Below the pieces are notes generated by a model. It saw nothing but the letters and a program-made list of their open reading frames with translations. It did no database searches and had not been told where the DNA came from. Positions 33,300-44,185 of a stretch of 64,000 nt of DNA are shown here, piece by piece; positions within the stretch are counted from its first letter, which is position 1, and the number at the start of each line of letters is the position of its first letter. This stretch comes from Puccinellia tenuiflora (taxonomy: Eukaryota > Streptophyta > Magnoliopsida > Poales > Poaceae): the NCBI GenBank assembly GCA_012064385.1, contig QRDG01000025.1, positions 1,223,358-1,287,357 of the forward strand. Direction: 5' to 3'. The position numbers were made by a program, and so were the translations under genes.

Positions 33300-34692
33300 T
33301 GATAATCCACAAGTGTAGGGGATCGCAATAGTCTTCACGGGTAGTATAACCCTAATTTATTGATTCGACACAAGGGGAGCCAAAGAATATTTATAAGCCT
33401 TAGCAGTTGAGTTGTCAATTCAACCACACCTGAAAAGGATCTCACTTGCAGCAATTTATTAGTAGTAACAGTAATTTGATAGCAGTAGTAAAATAGTAAC
33501 AGCAGCGATAAAATAAAGGTAGCAATGGTGACAGCAATAGTAACGATTGTAAACAACAGGATTAAAAACATCGTAGGCATAGGGACGGATGAACGGGCGT
33601 TGCATGAATAAGATAGCTCATCAAATAAACATAACTAGGCACGAAGCAAATAAATATAGTATCCAAGTATCAAACAATCATAGGCATGTATTCCATATAT
33701 AGTTGTAACCACTCGCAATGAGAATTCGCACAACATCTATTGTCCTGCCATCCGGTTTTAGCCGGCCAAATAAGGAACTAATGGCAATTAAGGTGTTCCT
33801 TTTAATAGAACGCCGGAGCAAAGCATTAACACACAGTGAATACATGTAACCCTCGAGTTACCAACCATTCCCATCGATGTCCCCGTTACTGTCACTCGGG
33901 GTCTCTGGTTCCGATTGACAACAAGTGAATACAACTAGTAGATATGACCCAAACATCAATTATATTAATGAAAACATAATATGATCAGATCTAAAAACAT
34001 GGCACCCGGGCCCAAGGTGGCAAGCATTAAGCATAACTAGTTGTACCAACGATGATTAACAGAAATAGAGGATACTAGGCATCATGCCCTAACAATCTGG
34101 CATCGAATTACATGAGCAATCTTATTCAATACCTTCCATCCCCTTGCCTACAGCAAGGAACTACTCACACATAGTGGGGGAAAACAGGGATGGTTGATGG
34201 AGAGGCGTTGGCGGTAACGATGGCGGCGATCTCCACTCTGGCAGGGTGCCAGAACAGCGATCCAGGACCCCGAATTGAGGTTTCGCGATGGCAGCGGAGC
34301 TCCGTAATGTTTCTTGGAAAAGTGGTCGGGGTCTCGACGTTTTTAGATCAAAGGCCAATTATACGCGAAGGGGGGTCGAGAGGCGAGGTCCCAGGGGCAG
34401 GGGCGGCCTCTTGCCGCGATCAGGCCCCCACCCGCGGGTGGGACCCGCCCCTGCTCCTCGGGTGGCCCCCTTCGGGTGCTTCCGACTCCGTGGCTTATTT
34501 CTTCTAAAAATTCTTTTTCAGTTTTTTCTGGAATTTTCCGTGAACTTTTGAAACCTGCACAAGAGAAAGACACCAAATGCAATTCTGCTGAAAACAACGT
34601 TAGTTTGGGTTAGTTATAAACAATTCAAATGAAAATCCTAGGTAAAACAATAGCAAAGTGTTTGGAAAAGTAGATACGTTTGCAACGTATCA
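33300..34692 (-). repeat. 5' LTR of the inner Athila-like element
   Basis: It runs TGATAATCCACAAG...GCAACGTATCA and is nearly identical to the 3' copy. A 16-bp palindrome CCCACCCGCGGGTGGG lies at 34427-34442 within its GC-rich block. Confidence 0.94.
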
Positions 34693-34697
34693 GTCAC

Positions 34698-35610
34698 CAA
34701 CATAATCTTGATCAGCATGGTAATGCAAACACATAATGTGAATAAAGTGATCCAAAACAATTCTATATAGTTGTCATTAAGTAAACAATGATTAACAAGA
34801 GCTAGCTAACAAATGCTAAACCCTTTCATGAACAAGTGCTTTGGAACATGGAGCCATACACAATATTTTTAAAAGTAAGATTTGCAAATTATGTCTCCAA
34901 TGCAAAGTATTAATCTTTCTACAAAGCATCCCAGAAATCATTCATGAAAATAGCCAAGCTCGAGTCAAGTGTCCCCATCCATCTCCTTCAACAAAGAAAC
35001 GATTCATAGATTGCTCAACTAGTGCAAGCAAGAAGTGGCCTTTGGCACCAAGGTGTTATGGCAAAAAGAACAATGATGGAGGTTTGGAAGGACAAAAAGA
35101 AAGACTCAAACAGTGGAGAAGGTAACCACAAGACAAGAGGAAGTCCCGTTGTTGACACTGTATGAGGAGTAGTGATTGCCATGCAACGGATGCACATAGA
35201 GATATAAGTGTATGAAAGCTCTCCAATGGAACTAGTGGGGGTGCATCCAACTTGCTTGCTCATGAAGACCTAGAGCTCACTTGAGGAGGCTCATCCTTGG
35301 AATATACAAGCCAAGTTCTATAACGTTAATTCCCCACATAGTTATACTACTAAAACATGAGAACTATCTATAATGAAATGATGGTGCTACTAGCACAAGT
35401 GTGGTAAAAGGATAGTAGTGTTGCTCCCTCTCTCTTTTCTATTTATTTTTTGTATTTTGGTGGCCTCCATGGCTCTTTTAAATGCTCTCTCAATTGGCCT
35501 CTTTTATTTATTTTTATATTTTATACCTCATTGTAGAAGCAACACTCTATATTACAAAAGAATCATCACACTTTTTGGTACTCATAACTCATAAGACTAA
35601 TACATGATGT
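34698..35610 (-). other. Internal sequence of the outer LTR element, no gene
   Basis: This is AT-rich sequence between the inner LTR element and the MULE. It continues the outer element's 3' internal region that starts at 23560. No coding frame is recognisable. Confidence 0.65.
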
Positions 35611-36449
35611 ATAAAAGAAGGGTCATTTAACAGATTGCCACTAGAGGCTTGGTAGTACTCAGTTTTGCCACTAGTTTCAAATGGCTTACAGTTTTGCCAC
35701 TACTTCAGTTGCAGCTGCTATGGCGAGGCCAAACGGCCAGTCTGAAGCGGATTCCGTCTGTTAGGCGTTAGTGGACTTGGTCCGCGTCTTACAGGTGGGA
35801 CCAGTTTACTTCTTACGGGTGGGACCGGGCAAGGCGCTAGTGGACTTGGTCCGCATTTTACAGGTGGGACCAGGTAACTTCTTACATGTGGGACCGGCGA
35901 CGGCGCGAAATAACGGCCACCACCTGACCTAACCATGCACGACACCTGCTCTCGAACGGCCACCTGCGCCGCCGCCACCACCTGCGCCGCCGCCGCCACC
36001 TCCGCGGCCGCCACCTGCGCCGCCGCGTCCGTCCCGCGTATAGAGCCAACACCTCCACCGCAACATGCTCCAGCGTGCCGTGCTCCGCCGTCACCTGCTC
36101 CACCGCCACCAGCTTGTCCCGCTGCGCCCACCAGCTGCTCGACCCGCGGCAAGGCTCCTTCCGTGCGCCCGGCGGGAGCGCTGCAGTTGGCGAGGCAGAG
36201 GAAGTAAGAGGGTGAACTCCAGGGCGAAATGGCGAGCGGATGCGACCGTGGAGTAGCTGGCGAGGCAATCGTCAGGCCGGACACCCGCCACATCCACGAC
36301 TGGGTTCCCGAGGGGTAAGTTGGAGCTCACCTCTGCATTTGAACATTCGATTAGACATGAGACGCACTCGGTTTATGTTGATTTTGCAATTGGCATGCTG
36401 AATTCGCATTTCGTGGTGTGCTGAATTCGTCTCTACTTTTCTGGTTAGG

Positions 36450-38562
36450 ATGGAATTGTGGTTTGCTTTCTTGCTGAATATTAGAAGGGACCGGTACGTC
36501 GTCGATGCAGAGAATAACAAGAAATTCACGGGAGGTTTCGATTATCCTTTGCCAGTGGATTGCAATTGGAGTGTTAGACAATTTGGGGAGGTAATTTGCA
36601 GTCCATATCCTTGGGGTTTGCATGATGAAGTGGAATTCAAATACTACGATGGGGGAAACAGATGGGTGGCAGTTACAAATGATGAAGAACTCGCTACCAT
36701 GTTTGCTAAGCATAAGGAGAAGGAGAAATTTCATGTGAGACTGCAAAATGATGTGGTTGTGCCGGCAATTGGACCTAGTATGGCGGATGCATCTTCTCGG
36801 GCTGCATCATGTCGTGGTGCTCGCAGTTCTAGCCAGAGAAGTTCAGGCAGTGCACGAGGACGTGGTGCCTCGAGCGGCGTGGGCAGCAGCAGCAGAAGAA
36901 GGGTCCCCGTTGAAGTGGAGGAGCCTTCCAGTTATGCGGATGAAGAAGAAAGGCTATATCCTGATGTTCTTCGGAATTTACGACGAGCATCTCGGGCTGG
37001 AAACAATGAGGCTGACACGATGGTTGTAGACGAAGACAACGAAGCTTTGAGTGATGTCGAAGACGATGTTCCACCTGTTGAATGGGACCGTGAGAACCCA
37101 TTGATGGAACAAGGTTCCATTTATTCATCAATGAATGAGTGTAGAAATGCACTTGTGACGTACTGCATCAAGGCAGAACGCTATTTCAACGTTGACAAGA
37201 GCGATAAAGTTCGTTACAGAGTGCATTGTCCGACTGAGGGTTGTCAATGGAGGATGCATGCATCTAAAATGCGAAAGAGCACAAATATTCAGGTGAAGGT
37301 GAACCCATTTAGCCACACGTGCAAGGAATCAACACTTAGGAAGGAAACAATCAGTAGATCCAAGTCAAGATGGGTGGCTGAAGAAGTAAAGAAGTGGGTG
37401 ACAGAAGACAATCAAATTGGTACAAAGGAATTGATGAAGAACATCAAAGAGAAGTTCAAGATTGATTTACCATACATGAGGGTGTTCAATGGTAGAAATC
37501 AAGCTTTGGATTCTATTTACGGTGACTGGCAGGAAAGTTTTGAATTATTGTATTCATTCAAAGCTGAAGTGGAGAGGACCAGCCCAGGTAGTATTGTAAA
37601 AATTGACCACCACACGGTGGAGTACAAAATAAAGGGAGTGACAAGGACCAAGGAATGCTTTAGGAGGGTTTTTGTCTGCTTTGAGGCTTGTCGCCAGGGT
37701 TTTTTGGTAGGCTGCAGGCCGTATTTGGCTATTGATGCTACTTTTCTGACAGGGAGGTTTAAAGGACAGTTAGTGGCAGCTTGTGCAGTTGATGCACAAT
37801 CAGTAGAGCCAAGTCAAGAGTCGAATAAGAGCTCGCAGCGAAGGAGCTGGACTTGGAGCGAGGAAGCGTAAGTGCAACAGGTGTGGTGGGTCTGGTCATT
37901 TCGGTAGGTATTGTGATCACGCAGTAGATCCAGCGTTCGGAGAGCGTTTGGATGAAACTGATGATGATGAGCAGCAGGTTGGAACAGAGCAAGAGCATGA
38001 GCATGATGATGATGATGATGATGATGAGCAGCCGGTTGGAACAGAGCATGACAATGTGGCTCCAAATGATGATGACAATGTGGCTCCAACTGATGGTGAT
38101 CAAAATGGTCCATCTGATTTTGCTTATGAGGCTCCATATGAAGGTTCAAATGATTTCCCTTTTGATCAAATGGACCATGATCATCAAAATGAGGCTCCAA
38201 CTGATGTTGACAATGAGGCTCCAACTGATGGTGACATTGTGGCTCCAAATGATGATGACAATGAGGCTCCAACTGATGGTGACAATGTGGCTCCAAATGA
38301 GGCTCCAACTGATGGTTCACAACATTCTGTGATTGTGAGTTCTGCCAGGTATGTCAATCTTGCCAACACTAGTACATTTATCACTTGAAAATTTTCTCAC
38401 TGCCCTTTTGTCTTGTACAGCTCTGTGGTTGCTTCAAAGAAGACTGCCAAAAGGAGAAGAGAAGAAGCAATGACCACAAGGATCACAAGGAGCACAGTGG
38501 CAAGAAGCATAAGAATCACAAGGAGCATAGCGGCAAAGAAGCCTCGACGCGGTGTAGATTGA
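36450..38562 (+). pseudogene. MURA-type transposase with the catalytic core deleted
   Basis: The start at 36450 gives a PB1-like N-terminal domain (residues ~30-110, SVRQFGEVICSPYPWGLHDE), a Ser/Arg-rich linker, and the MuDR DNA-binding domain (YRVHCPTEGCQWRMHASKM, ~250-275). The beginning of the MULE DDE domain follows, with its first Asp in YLAIDATFLTGRFKG (codon 37734-37736). Around 37795 most of the DDE domain is gone. The sequence jumps out of frame to the C-terminal zinc knuckle CNRCGGSGHFGRYC (37872-37914, CX2CX4HX4C), an acidic repeat tail, a 70-bp GT-AG intron (38350-38419) and a basic end, KKPRRGVD, stopping at 38562. Lacking the second Asp and the Glu, it cannot catalyse transposition. 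The intact N-terminal half could still bind DNA if expressed. Confidence 0.88.
38045..38330 (+). repeat. Acidic minisatellite in the transposase C-terminus
   Basis: About ten imperfect units of GACAATGTGGCTCCAAATGATGAT or shorter encode repeats such as APTDGDN and APNDDDN. The strong purine/pyrimidine bias and unit shuffling suggest slippage. Confidence 0.75.
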
Positions 38563-39426
38563 GTTGGAACCAAGAATAATTTATGAAACATTATGAATGA
38601 TGTTGTATTATGTTGAATGACCTATGGTACAACTATGTTTGGATGATTTTTTTTGAACTGATGTTTGGATGATTTTAATAGAAAATCATATGTTTCCTTC
38701 TGTCATATGGTTGAACCATGTCTCGCAGACCAACCTATCCGAGCGCAGAAACCATCGCTGTTCTGATTGGTTGTCTCGCGGACCAACCAATCAGAGCGCA
38801 GAACGAGCGTCTCGCGGATCGCTGTGGCTGAGCCGAGCGCAACCGTCCGATGCAAAGAGTAGCCAATCAGGAAGCAGAACCAGCGTCGCGCGGATCGCGC
38901 ATGCCTGCCCCCACATCTGACGGGTGGTGTTTGGCGCTTGGTAGGATCCGACGGCGGACGTTCGACGCTAGGGTTTGGAGCATTCCTGCGGGGTTTTGAG
39001 CCAGTCAACGGGGTTATTAGGGTTTGACCAGATTTCAAAAAATCATAACTAAATTACAAAAAATCGAAAAAATACAAACTCAACGGGGTTCGTCCATTTA
39101 GGAGACCTAGTTACCATAAAAAAATATAAACTCGGTATAGGGGCGTTTTTTGAAAAAATCACTTTTTGAAGTGATCTGTCGAAATCAAGTTCAAATGTTT
39201 TTAAAAATTTCAAAAAAAATCAAAATGTTGAAATTCTTGCGCACATAGCCGTCATATGTGACAAGGTTATGAGAAAAAATATAAACTTGGTGTAGGTCAT
39301 TTTCATGAAAAAAGGCTTCACACAAATGAGCTATCACCTATGAACATGTTCACAGTTCGTAGAATAGGGAGAGAGGATTTAGGGTTTGAAAACAATCAAA
39401 ATAATTCAAAAAAATCAGAAAAATCT
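38563..39426. other. MULE internal spacer with short dispersed repeats
   Basis: Between 38725 and 38905 a motif of the type TCTCGCGGACCAACCAATCA recurs three to four times with changes, ending AGCGCAGAAC. After 39040 the sequence is A-rich and partly resembles the tandem array that follows. No gene is visible. Confidence 0.5.
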
Positions 39427-40916
39427 CCAAAGCTTCATTTGTAGTAAATAAGAAGGATCCAGGCTTAGTTTTTCATTTTCATGTTTTAAACTTGTTTAAA
39501 TGTTGGTCAACCCTACGGTTTGACCCAAATTCAAATATTCATAGGATATTCAAAAAACATCAAAAAAATGCAAACTCTGCACACATAGTCTTCTGATGTC
39601 ATATACTAACCATTTCAGTTGATAAAGAAAGTATAAGTACATTCAACCAAACAATTCATGTACATGGTGGTGATTTCTCACTTCTGTCAAATGAAGTCCA
39701 AGTTTTCCAACATGAAATCTTGGGAAACCTCCCCAAAGCTTCATTTTGTAGTGAATAAGAAGGATCCAGGCTTAGTTTTTCATTTTCATGTTTTAAACTT
39801 GTTTAAATGTTGGTCAACCCTACGGTTTGACCCAAATTCAAATATTCATAGGATATTCAAAAAACATCAAAAAAATGCAAACTCTGCACACATAGTCTTC
39901 TGATGTCATATACTAACCATTTCAGTTGATAAAGAAAGTATAAGTACATTCAACCAAACAATTCATGTACATGGTGGTGATTTCTCACTTCTGTCAAATG
40001 AAGTCCAAGTTTTCCAACATGAAATCTTGGGAAACCTCCCCAAAGCTTCATTTTGTAGTGAATAAGAAGGATCCAGGCTTAGTTTTTCATTTTCATGTTT
40101 TAAACTTGTTTAAATGTTGGTCAACCCTACGGTTTGACCCAAATTCAAATATTCATAGGATATTCAAAAAACATCAAAAAAATGCAAACTCTGCACACAT
40201 AGTCTTCTGATGTCATATACTAACCATTTCAGTTGATAAAGAAAGTATAAGTACATTCAACCAAACAATTCATGTACATGGTGGTGATTTCTCACTTCTG
40301 TCAAATGAAGTCCAAGTTTTCCAACATGAAATCTTGGGAAACCTCCCCAAAGCTTCATTTTGTAGTGAATAAGAAGGATCCAGGCTTAGTTTTTCATTTT
40401 CATGTTTTAAACTTGTTTAAATGTTGGTCAACCCTACGGTTTGACCCAAATTCAAATATTCATAGGATATTCAAAAAACATCAGAAAAATGCAAACTCTG
40501 CACACGTAGTCTTCTGATGTCATATACTAACCATTTCAGTTGATAAAGAAAGTATAAGTACATTCAACCAAACAATTCATGTACATGGTGGTGATTTCTC
40601 ACTTCTGCCAAATGAAGTCCAAGTTTTCCAACATGAAATCTTGGGAAACCTCCCCAAAGCTTCATTTTCTAGTGAATAAGAAGGATCCAGGCTTAGTTTT
40701 TCATTTTCATGTTTTAAACTTGTTTAAATGTTGGTCAACCCTACGGTTTGACCCAAATTCAAATATTCATAGGATATTCAAAAAACATCAGAAAAATGCA
40801 AAATCTGCACACGTAGTCTTCTGATGTCATATACTAACCATTTCAGTTGATAAAGAAAGTATAAGTACATTCAACCAAACAATCCATGTACATGGTGGTG
40901 ATTTCTCACTTCTGCC
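39427..40916. repeat. Tandem array, 307-bp unit, about 4.8 copies, nearly identical
   Basis: Identical landmarks (ATTCATGTACATGGTGGTGA) recur at 39654, 39961, 40268 and 40575, exactly 307 bp apart, with a partial unit before and a stub after. Units differ at only a handful of positions (for example CACATAGTC against CACACGTAGTC). Each complete unit keeps an 81-codon open frame, which I attribute to unit identity rather than to a real gene. The phase limits of the array are approximate. Confidence 0.93.
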
Positions 40917-42018
40917 GTATAAGTCAAAGGGTGAAGAGATGTTGTACATTTATAGATTATTAAAATGACTTGATATTGGTCAAGAACACTATATTAGTGC
41001 ACTAGATGTTAATCCTAGAGTTTGAGGTCATTTAGAGAAGGTCGAAAAATTGGTCGGATTAGAAATGGGGCTGTTTGGGCTACCTTTCGGGCGCTTTTCT
41101 AGCTCATTTTGTAGAGCCGATTGGTTGTTGGAGATGTTACCCTACCAAAAGGGCTAGGATTGTTTCCAACACGAGCATAACAACTTAGAAATGACTTGGA
41201 TGTCACACAAGTTTCAAACTTTTGAAGAAATTCAAAGTACGTTCAAATTCAAATTACAAGTTTCTTCGCGTCAATTTCTTATTTAGGCAAGGTGGAGATG
41301 AGGTGGTTTTAAAACTTTGAAAATGAAAAAAGTCAAAAACTCACCAAAGAATAGGAAATTTACATTCTGAATTCAAATAACAGATTCCCATATTACAAAA
41401 ACCATCTTCTGCGATTCTTCTCCACATTATATAGGTCGAATAAACATCATAGCATCTGATAAAACCGTAGCATCTGATCGAGGTTTGCATCCATGTACTC
41501 GATCTGCACCGTTCCTTATGATCAAACGATTGAAAATGACGCTGTGCATGCAATAACGGCCACTGACTACTGGGCCCCGTTCACCAGCCCGATGCATGCA
41601 GAACTCGACGTAGACCTGCATGCCTAGTTTTTCCAGAGTAGACCTCGACGTAGACCTCGACGTTCACCAGCGCTATTTGCAGCGACGCAGCTGGCCTGCA
41701 CCACGCCTCGTTTTTCAAGATGACACCATGTCGCGTCGCACCATGCAGGCTTTGGCGTGGAACTATGGGCTGGTTTAAATGCACGCAGCTACGTAGACTT
41801 TGGCGTGAGACTTTGGATTTCATCAGGGTTTAAATGCACGCATGCTACGTCGCATCATATATTTACGCAGGGCACCGCTTTGACCGCCTAATGCGCGCAC
41901 GTACTGCTACCTGTCCTACGCCTAATGCATCGATTCTCCACGTTGCTTCTTCATCTATCTTCTTACGTTTTCACACAGTGGCTTTCATCTACCCCGATTA
42001 ATTCACACGTCGTCGGGT
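40917..42018. other. MULE internal spacer, possible promoter of the coiled-coil ORF at its end
   Basis: No gene is recognisable. From about 41575 the GC content rises, with repeated GTAGACCTCGACGTAGACCT motifs (41605-41660), leading into the region just before 42084. Confidence 0.4.
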
Positions 42019-42026
42019 CTTTAAAT
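42019..42026 (+). promoter_or_regulatory. Possible TATA box of the coiled-coil ORF
   Basis: TTTAAATA lies 58 bp before the start codon at 42084, followed by a pyrimidine-rich leader. This is a little close for a plant gene but possible. Confidence 0.3.
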
Positions 42027-42083
42027 ACTGCCTTTGCCTCCTCTTCCCTCTTCTCATCCCTCTCCAACCCCTTTGCCTCTACA

Positions 42084-42515
42084 ATGTCGAAGCTCTCTCT
42101 CCCTTCCAGCCCCGAGTCCGTCAGCGACGAAGACAACCAGCCGAAGGCTCGGCCCTGGTGGGAGCCGGAGATCACGGCGGAGGAGCTGGGCATCGATCCC
42201 TCTGCCAAGCGGAAGCGCAAGGCCAAGGTGCTGCACGAGTCAGCCTACTTCTTCCACCGCCCCGACCCCGACCGCGTCGACAACCGCTCCGACGAGGAGA
42301 AGAACCGCCTTCTCGACCTTCTTGAGAAGGCGGAGGAGAAGGAGTTGGCGAGGGAGGAGGAGGCGAGGGAGAAGGCGGAGGAGAAGGCTCTCTGGCGGCG
42401 CATCAAGAAGAGCCGTGACAGGGAGGACGCCAGGATGCGCGAGGCCAATCGCCGGGCCTTGCAGAAGCAGGAGATGGCGGCCAGGGCGGCGACGTGGAAC
42501 TGGTGGAAGAAGTAG
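42084..42515 (+). CDS. Hypothetical coiled-coil protein carried in the MULE (143 aa)
   Basis: The frame begins MSKLSLPSSPESVSDEDNQP. Upstream codons are open to 41925, but the start at 42084 follows a TATA-like motif and a pyrimidine-rich leader (ACAATGTCG context). Residues 1-40 are Ser/Pro/acidic, then comes WWEPEITAEELGIDPSAKRK, and residues ~75-140 form a highly charged Glu/Arg/Lys helix typical of a coiled coil, ending in TWNWWKK. Codon use is GC-rich and grass-like, unlike the AT-rich retroelement frames around it. I do not recognise the family. It may be a host gene fragment captured by the MULE or a MULE accessory gene. It lies between the tandem array and the GRF gene. Confidence 0.5.
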   Translation: MSKLSLPSSPESVSDEDNQPKARPWWEPEITAEELGIDPSAKRKRKAKVLHESAYFFHRPDPDRVDNRSDEEKNRLLDLLEKAEEKELAREEEAREKAEEKALWRRIKKSRDREDARMREANRRALQKQEMAARAATWNWWKK

Positions 42516-42954
42516 GCCAACCGCCGGCGGCTAGGCGGCGGTTAGGTTAGGGCCCTCTATATTTAGGGCCCTATTGCATTTTTTTGTTTAATATATGTAA
42601 TCCGCGTCGGGCCCCTCTATCTATATGTAAAAGGGGCCAATGTTTAATATATATGTATATGTTCCCGTCCGTGCTAATATAATATAAAGAGTTATTATAA
42701 AAGGGTATGTGTACAACAATTTCTAGGGAAAACAATGTGTTGAAAAAATCTAACTATGAGTAAACTATAATCTAACTGTGTGCATGCAAACATGCATGTC
42801 CAAAAATTAAGTACAAAACCCAAAGGAAAACCACTCTCACGTGTGTCCAAAACATTCAGTACAAAATGCGTTTTTAAACCCTAAACCAAGTAAAGAACTC
42901 ACTATGTATAGTCTCCTTCCTTTGCCATGTCAAAGTCCTTCCATCAGCCCTAAC

Positions 42955-43028
42955 GGTCACTAGCGCAGCACTATACTCCCCAAAACCACGGGGTCTTGGG
43001 TTCGATTCCCAGCCAAACCCCATTTTTG
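42955..43028 (+). ncRNA. tRNA-like Pol III box pair (SINE head or decayed tRNA)
   Basis: Box A-like TAGCGCAGCAC (42961-42971) and a perfect box B GGTTCGATTCC (42999-43009) are 28 nt apart. The T-arm TTGGG-TTCGATT-CCCAG pairs, and a T5 stretch follows at about 43022. No acceptor stem can be formed, so this is not a functional tRNA. A tRNA-derived SINE head or a Pol III promoter relic inside the MULE are the alternatives. Confidence 0.35.
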
Positions 43029-43233
43029 TTCATTTTACACCTTTTTTTTCGGCACAACCCACCCTTCTAATTTGCCCACCCCGAATGGGCCTAATTGGAT
43101 AGAGTTGGCCCAATAGAAAGTTTTTTTACAGAAAGGCAGAGCATTTAACTGAATTTCACTGATGAAAGTTTCTGAATTTCCCATTTCTTCTACATTTTTC
43201 ACACAATTTCAAGCATACAAATCCCTCCCAAAT

Positions 43234-43795
43234 TCATTCCTTTCCATACAATTTCATAAAAACACCGAGTGCGATCACTATACCCACAAATGCCCAAATG
43301 TAATTGCAAAACCAATTGCAAATGGGTTTTTGTGCTCGCTGTTCGAGCATCCTAACCTTCTGGTTCAACCTCCTAAGCTCAACAGCTACCTCTATTGATT
43401 CAATGTGTGCTCCGCCCTGCATCTCCTCTTCCGGAGCTCGCGCTGCGGCCGCTGCCGTCTGTGGCAGGATGGGAAGCCATTCCTCGTGCTCCTCTAGCAG
43501 TTCATTCATCAGTCTCTCGGCCAGAACATCGACCCAAAGGAAGAAATGCTTTACCTGCATGAAAGCCAAACAGATCAACCGTATTGCTCAATGATCCCGA
43601 CCACGAAAAGAGTCAAATTGCCCCGATTCTTACCCCCTTGTTCTTGCACACATAGAACGGTCGATTTGGGTTCTTCAGTGTCCCCGAAATCTTCCGAACA
43701 ACCTCCCCCCTGCACCGCGGACAGAGCAACACCGGCATCTCCATGCCCGCCGGAATCTCGATCCGCGAGATGGCGCGGGAGCTCGAAGAAGACAT
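43234..43795 (-). CDS. GRF-type zinc-finger protein with C-terminal membrane anchor, two exons (160 aa), MULE cargo
   Basis: On the minus strand exon 1 is 43795-43634 and exon 2 43554-43234, with donor GGGG|GTAAGA and acceptor CATGCAG|GTAAAG; the joined frame is open for 160 codons. Residues ~25-63 form a GRF zinc finger: CPRC, then NPNRPFYVC, then HFFLWVD, with His taking the place of the usual last Cys. A negatively charged helix (LMNELLEEHEEW), an Ala-rich linker, a heptad-like coiled coil (VELRRLNQKVRMLEQRA) and a single hydrophobic segment (~130-152) near the C-terminus follow, so the protein could be tail-anchored. GRF fingers bind nucleic acid in known proteins. The gene reads inward from the right terminal repeat of the MULE, whose sequence may supply its promoter. 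No defect is seen. A captured host gene or a MULE-associated gene family are both possible. Confidence 0.7.
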
Positions 43796-44185
43796 GGAGC
43801 TCGATTGGCGGCCGCCCGCAGCCAATCGGGATCTCAACGCCTCCGCACATGTCCCCTCTAGCTGCAGCAGACGGTCGCGCCCTCCACAGCAATCTTCCCA
43901 CCGCCGGTGATGAAGGGGATCTCGACGCCGCCCTCTCGGCCGCCCGCTCCCGGCTCCTAGTTACCAACAGGGGTCGCCGCCTACCTCTGCGCGTGTCCGC
44001 CTCCAACCCCGTCGCACGCTCGGCTGATTGCTGCTCACCGCTGCGACATCCGGTGGAGCCTTCCGCCGGGATTTTATCGCACACCCGCGGCCAGCAACGG
44101 CGACTTACTGCTGGGTCCCACAAGCAACGGTTATCTACTGGGTCCCACAAGCATCGGCCAGCAACGGTCTGATTGTGTAACGCGT

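Larger units (their letters stand above)
23619..34692 (-). mobile_element. Inner Athila-like LTR retrotransposon (minus strand), complete ends, no reverse transcriptase/integrase
   Basis: TSD GTCAC lies at 23614-23618 and 34693-34697. LTRs are 23619-26780 (3', interrupted by a solo LTR) and 33300-34692 (5'). The primer site is 33271-33288 and the polypurine tract 26782-26794. Reading from right to left the order is gag, protease, LTR-like foldback, ATHILA ORF-1-like gene, polypurine-tract copy, 3' region. It is the same layout as the plus-strand element, but with clearly different sequence, so it is a related but distinct family. It inserted into the outer LTR element's internal region. All genes are broken. 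Confidence 0.93.

Noticed and set aside
35935..36256. Ala/Pro-rich frames at the MULE left end as a gene
   Set aside because: They come from CGCCGCCACC-type repeats in the terminal region and have no counterpart to any domain.
39658..40824. Four identical 81-codon open frames in tandem, as a repeat-protein gene
   Set aside because: The frames are the same unit of a 307-bp array; the period is not a multiple of three and stops follow each one, so no continuous protein is possible. Amino-acid composition looks like translated AT-rich repeat.
39427..40916. CRISPR-like array
   Set aside because: The unit is 307 bp without short repeats and unique spacers, and the DNA is plant nuclear sequence.
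42955..43028. A functional tRNA gene
   Set aside because: Box B and the T-arm are good, but no 7-bp acceptor stem and no standard anticodon arm can be formed.
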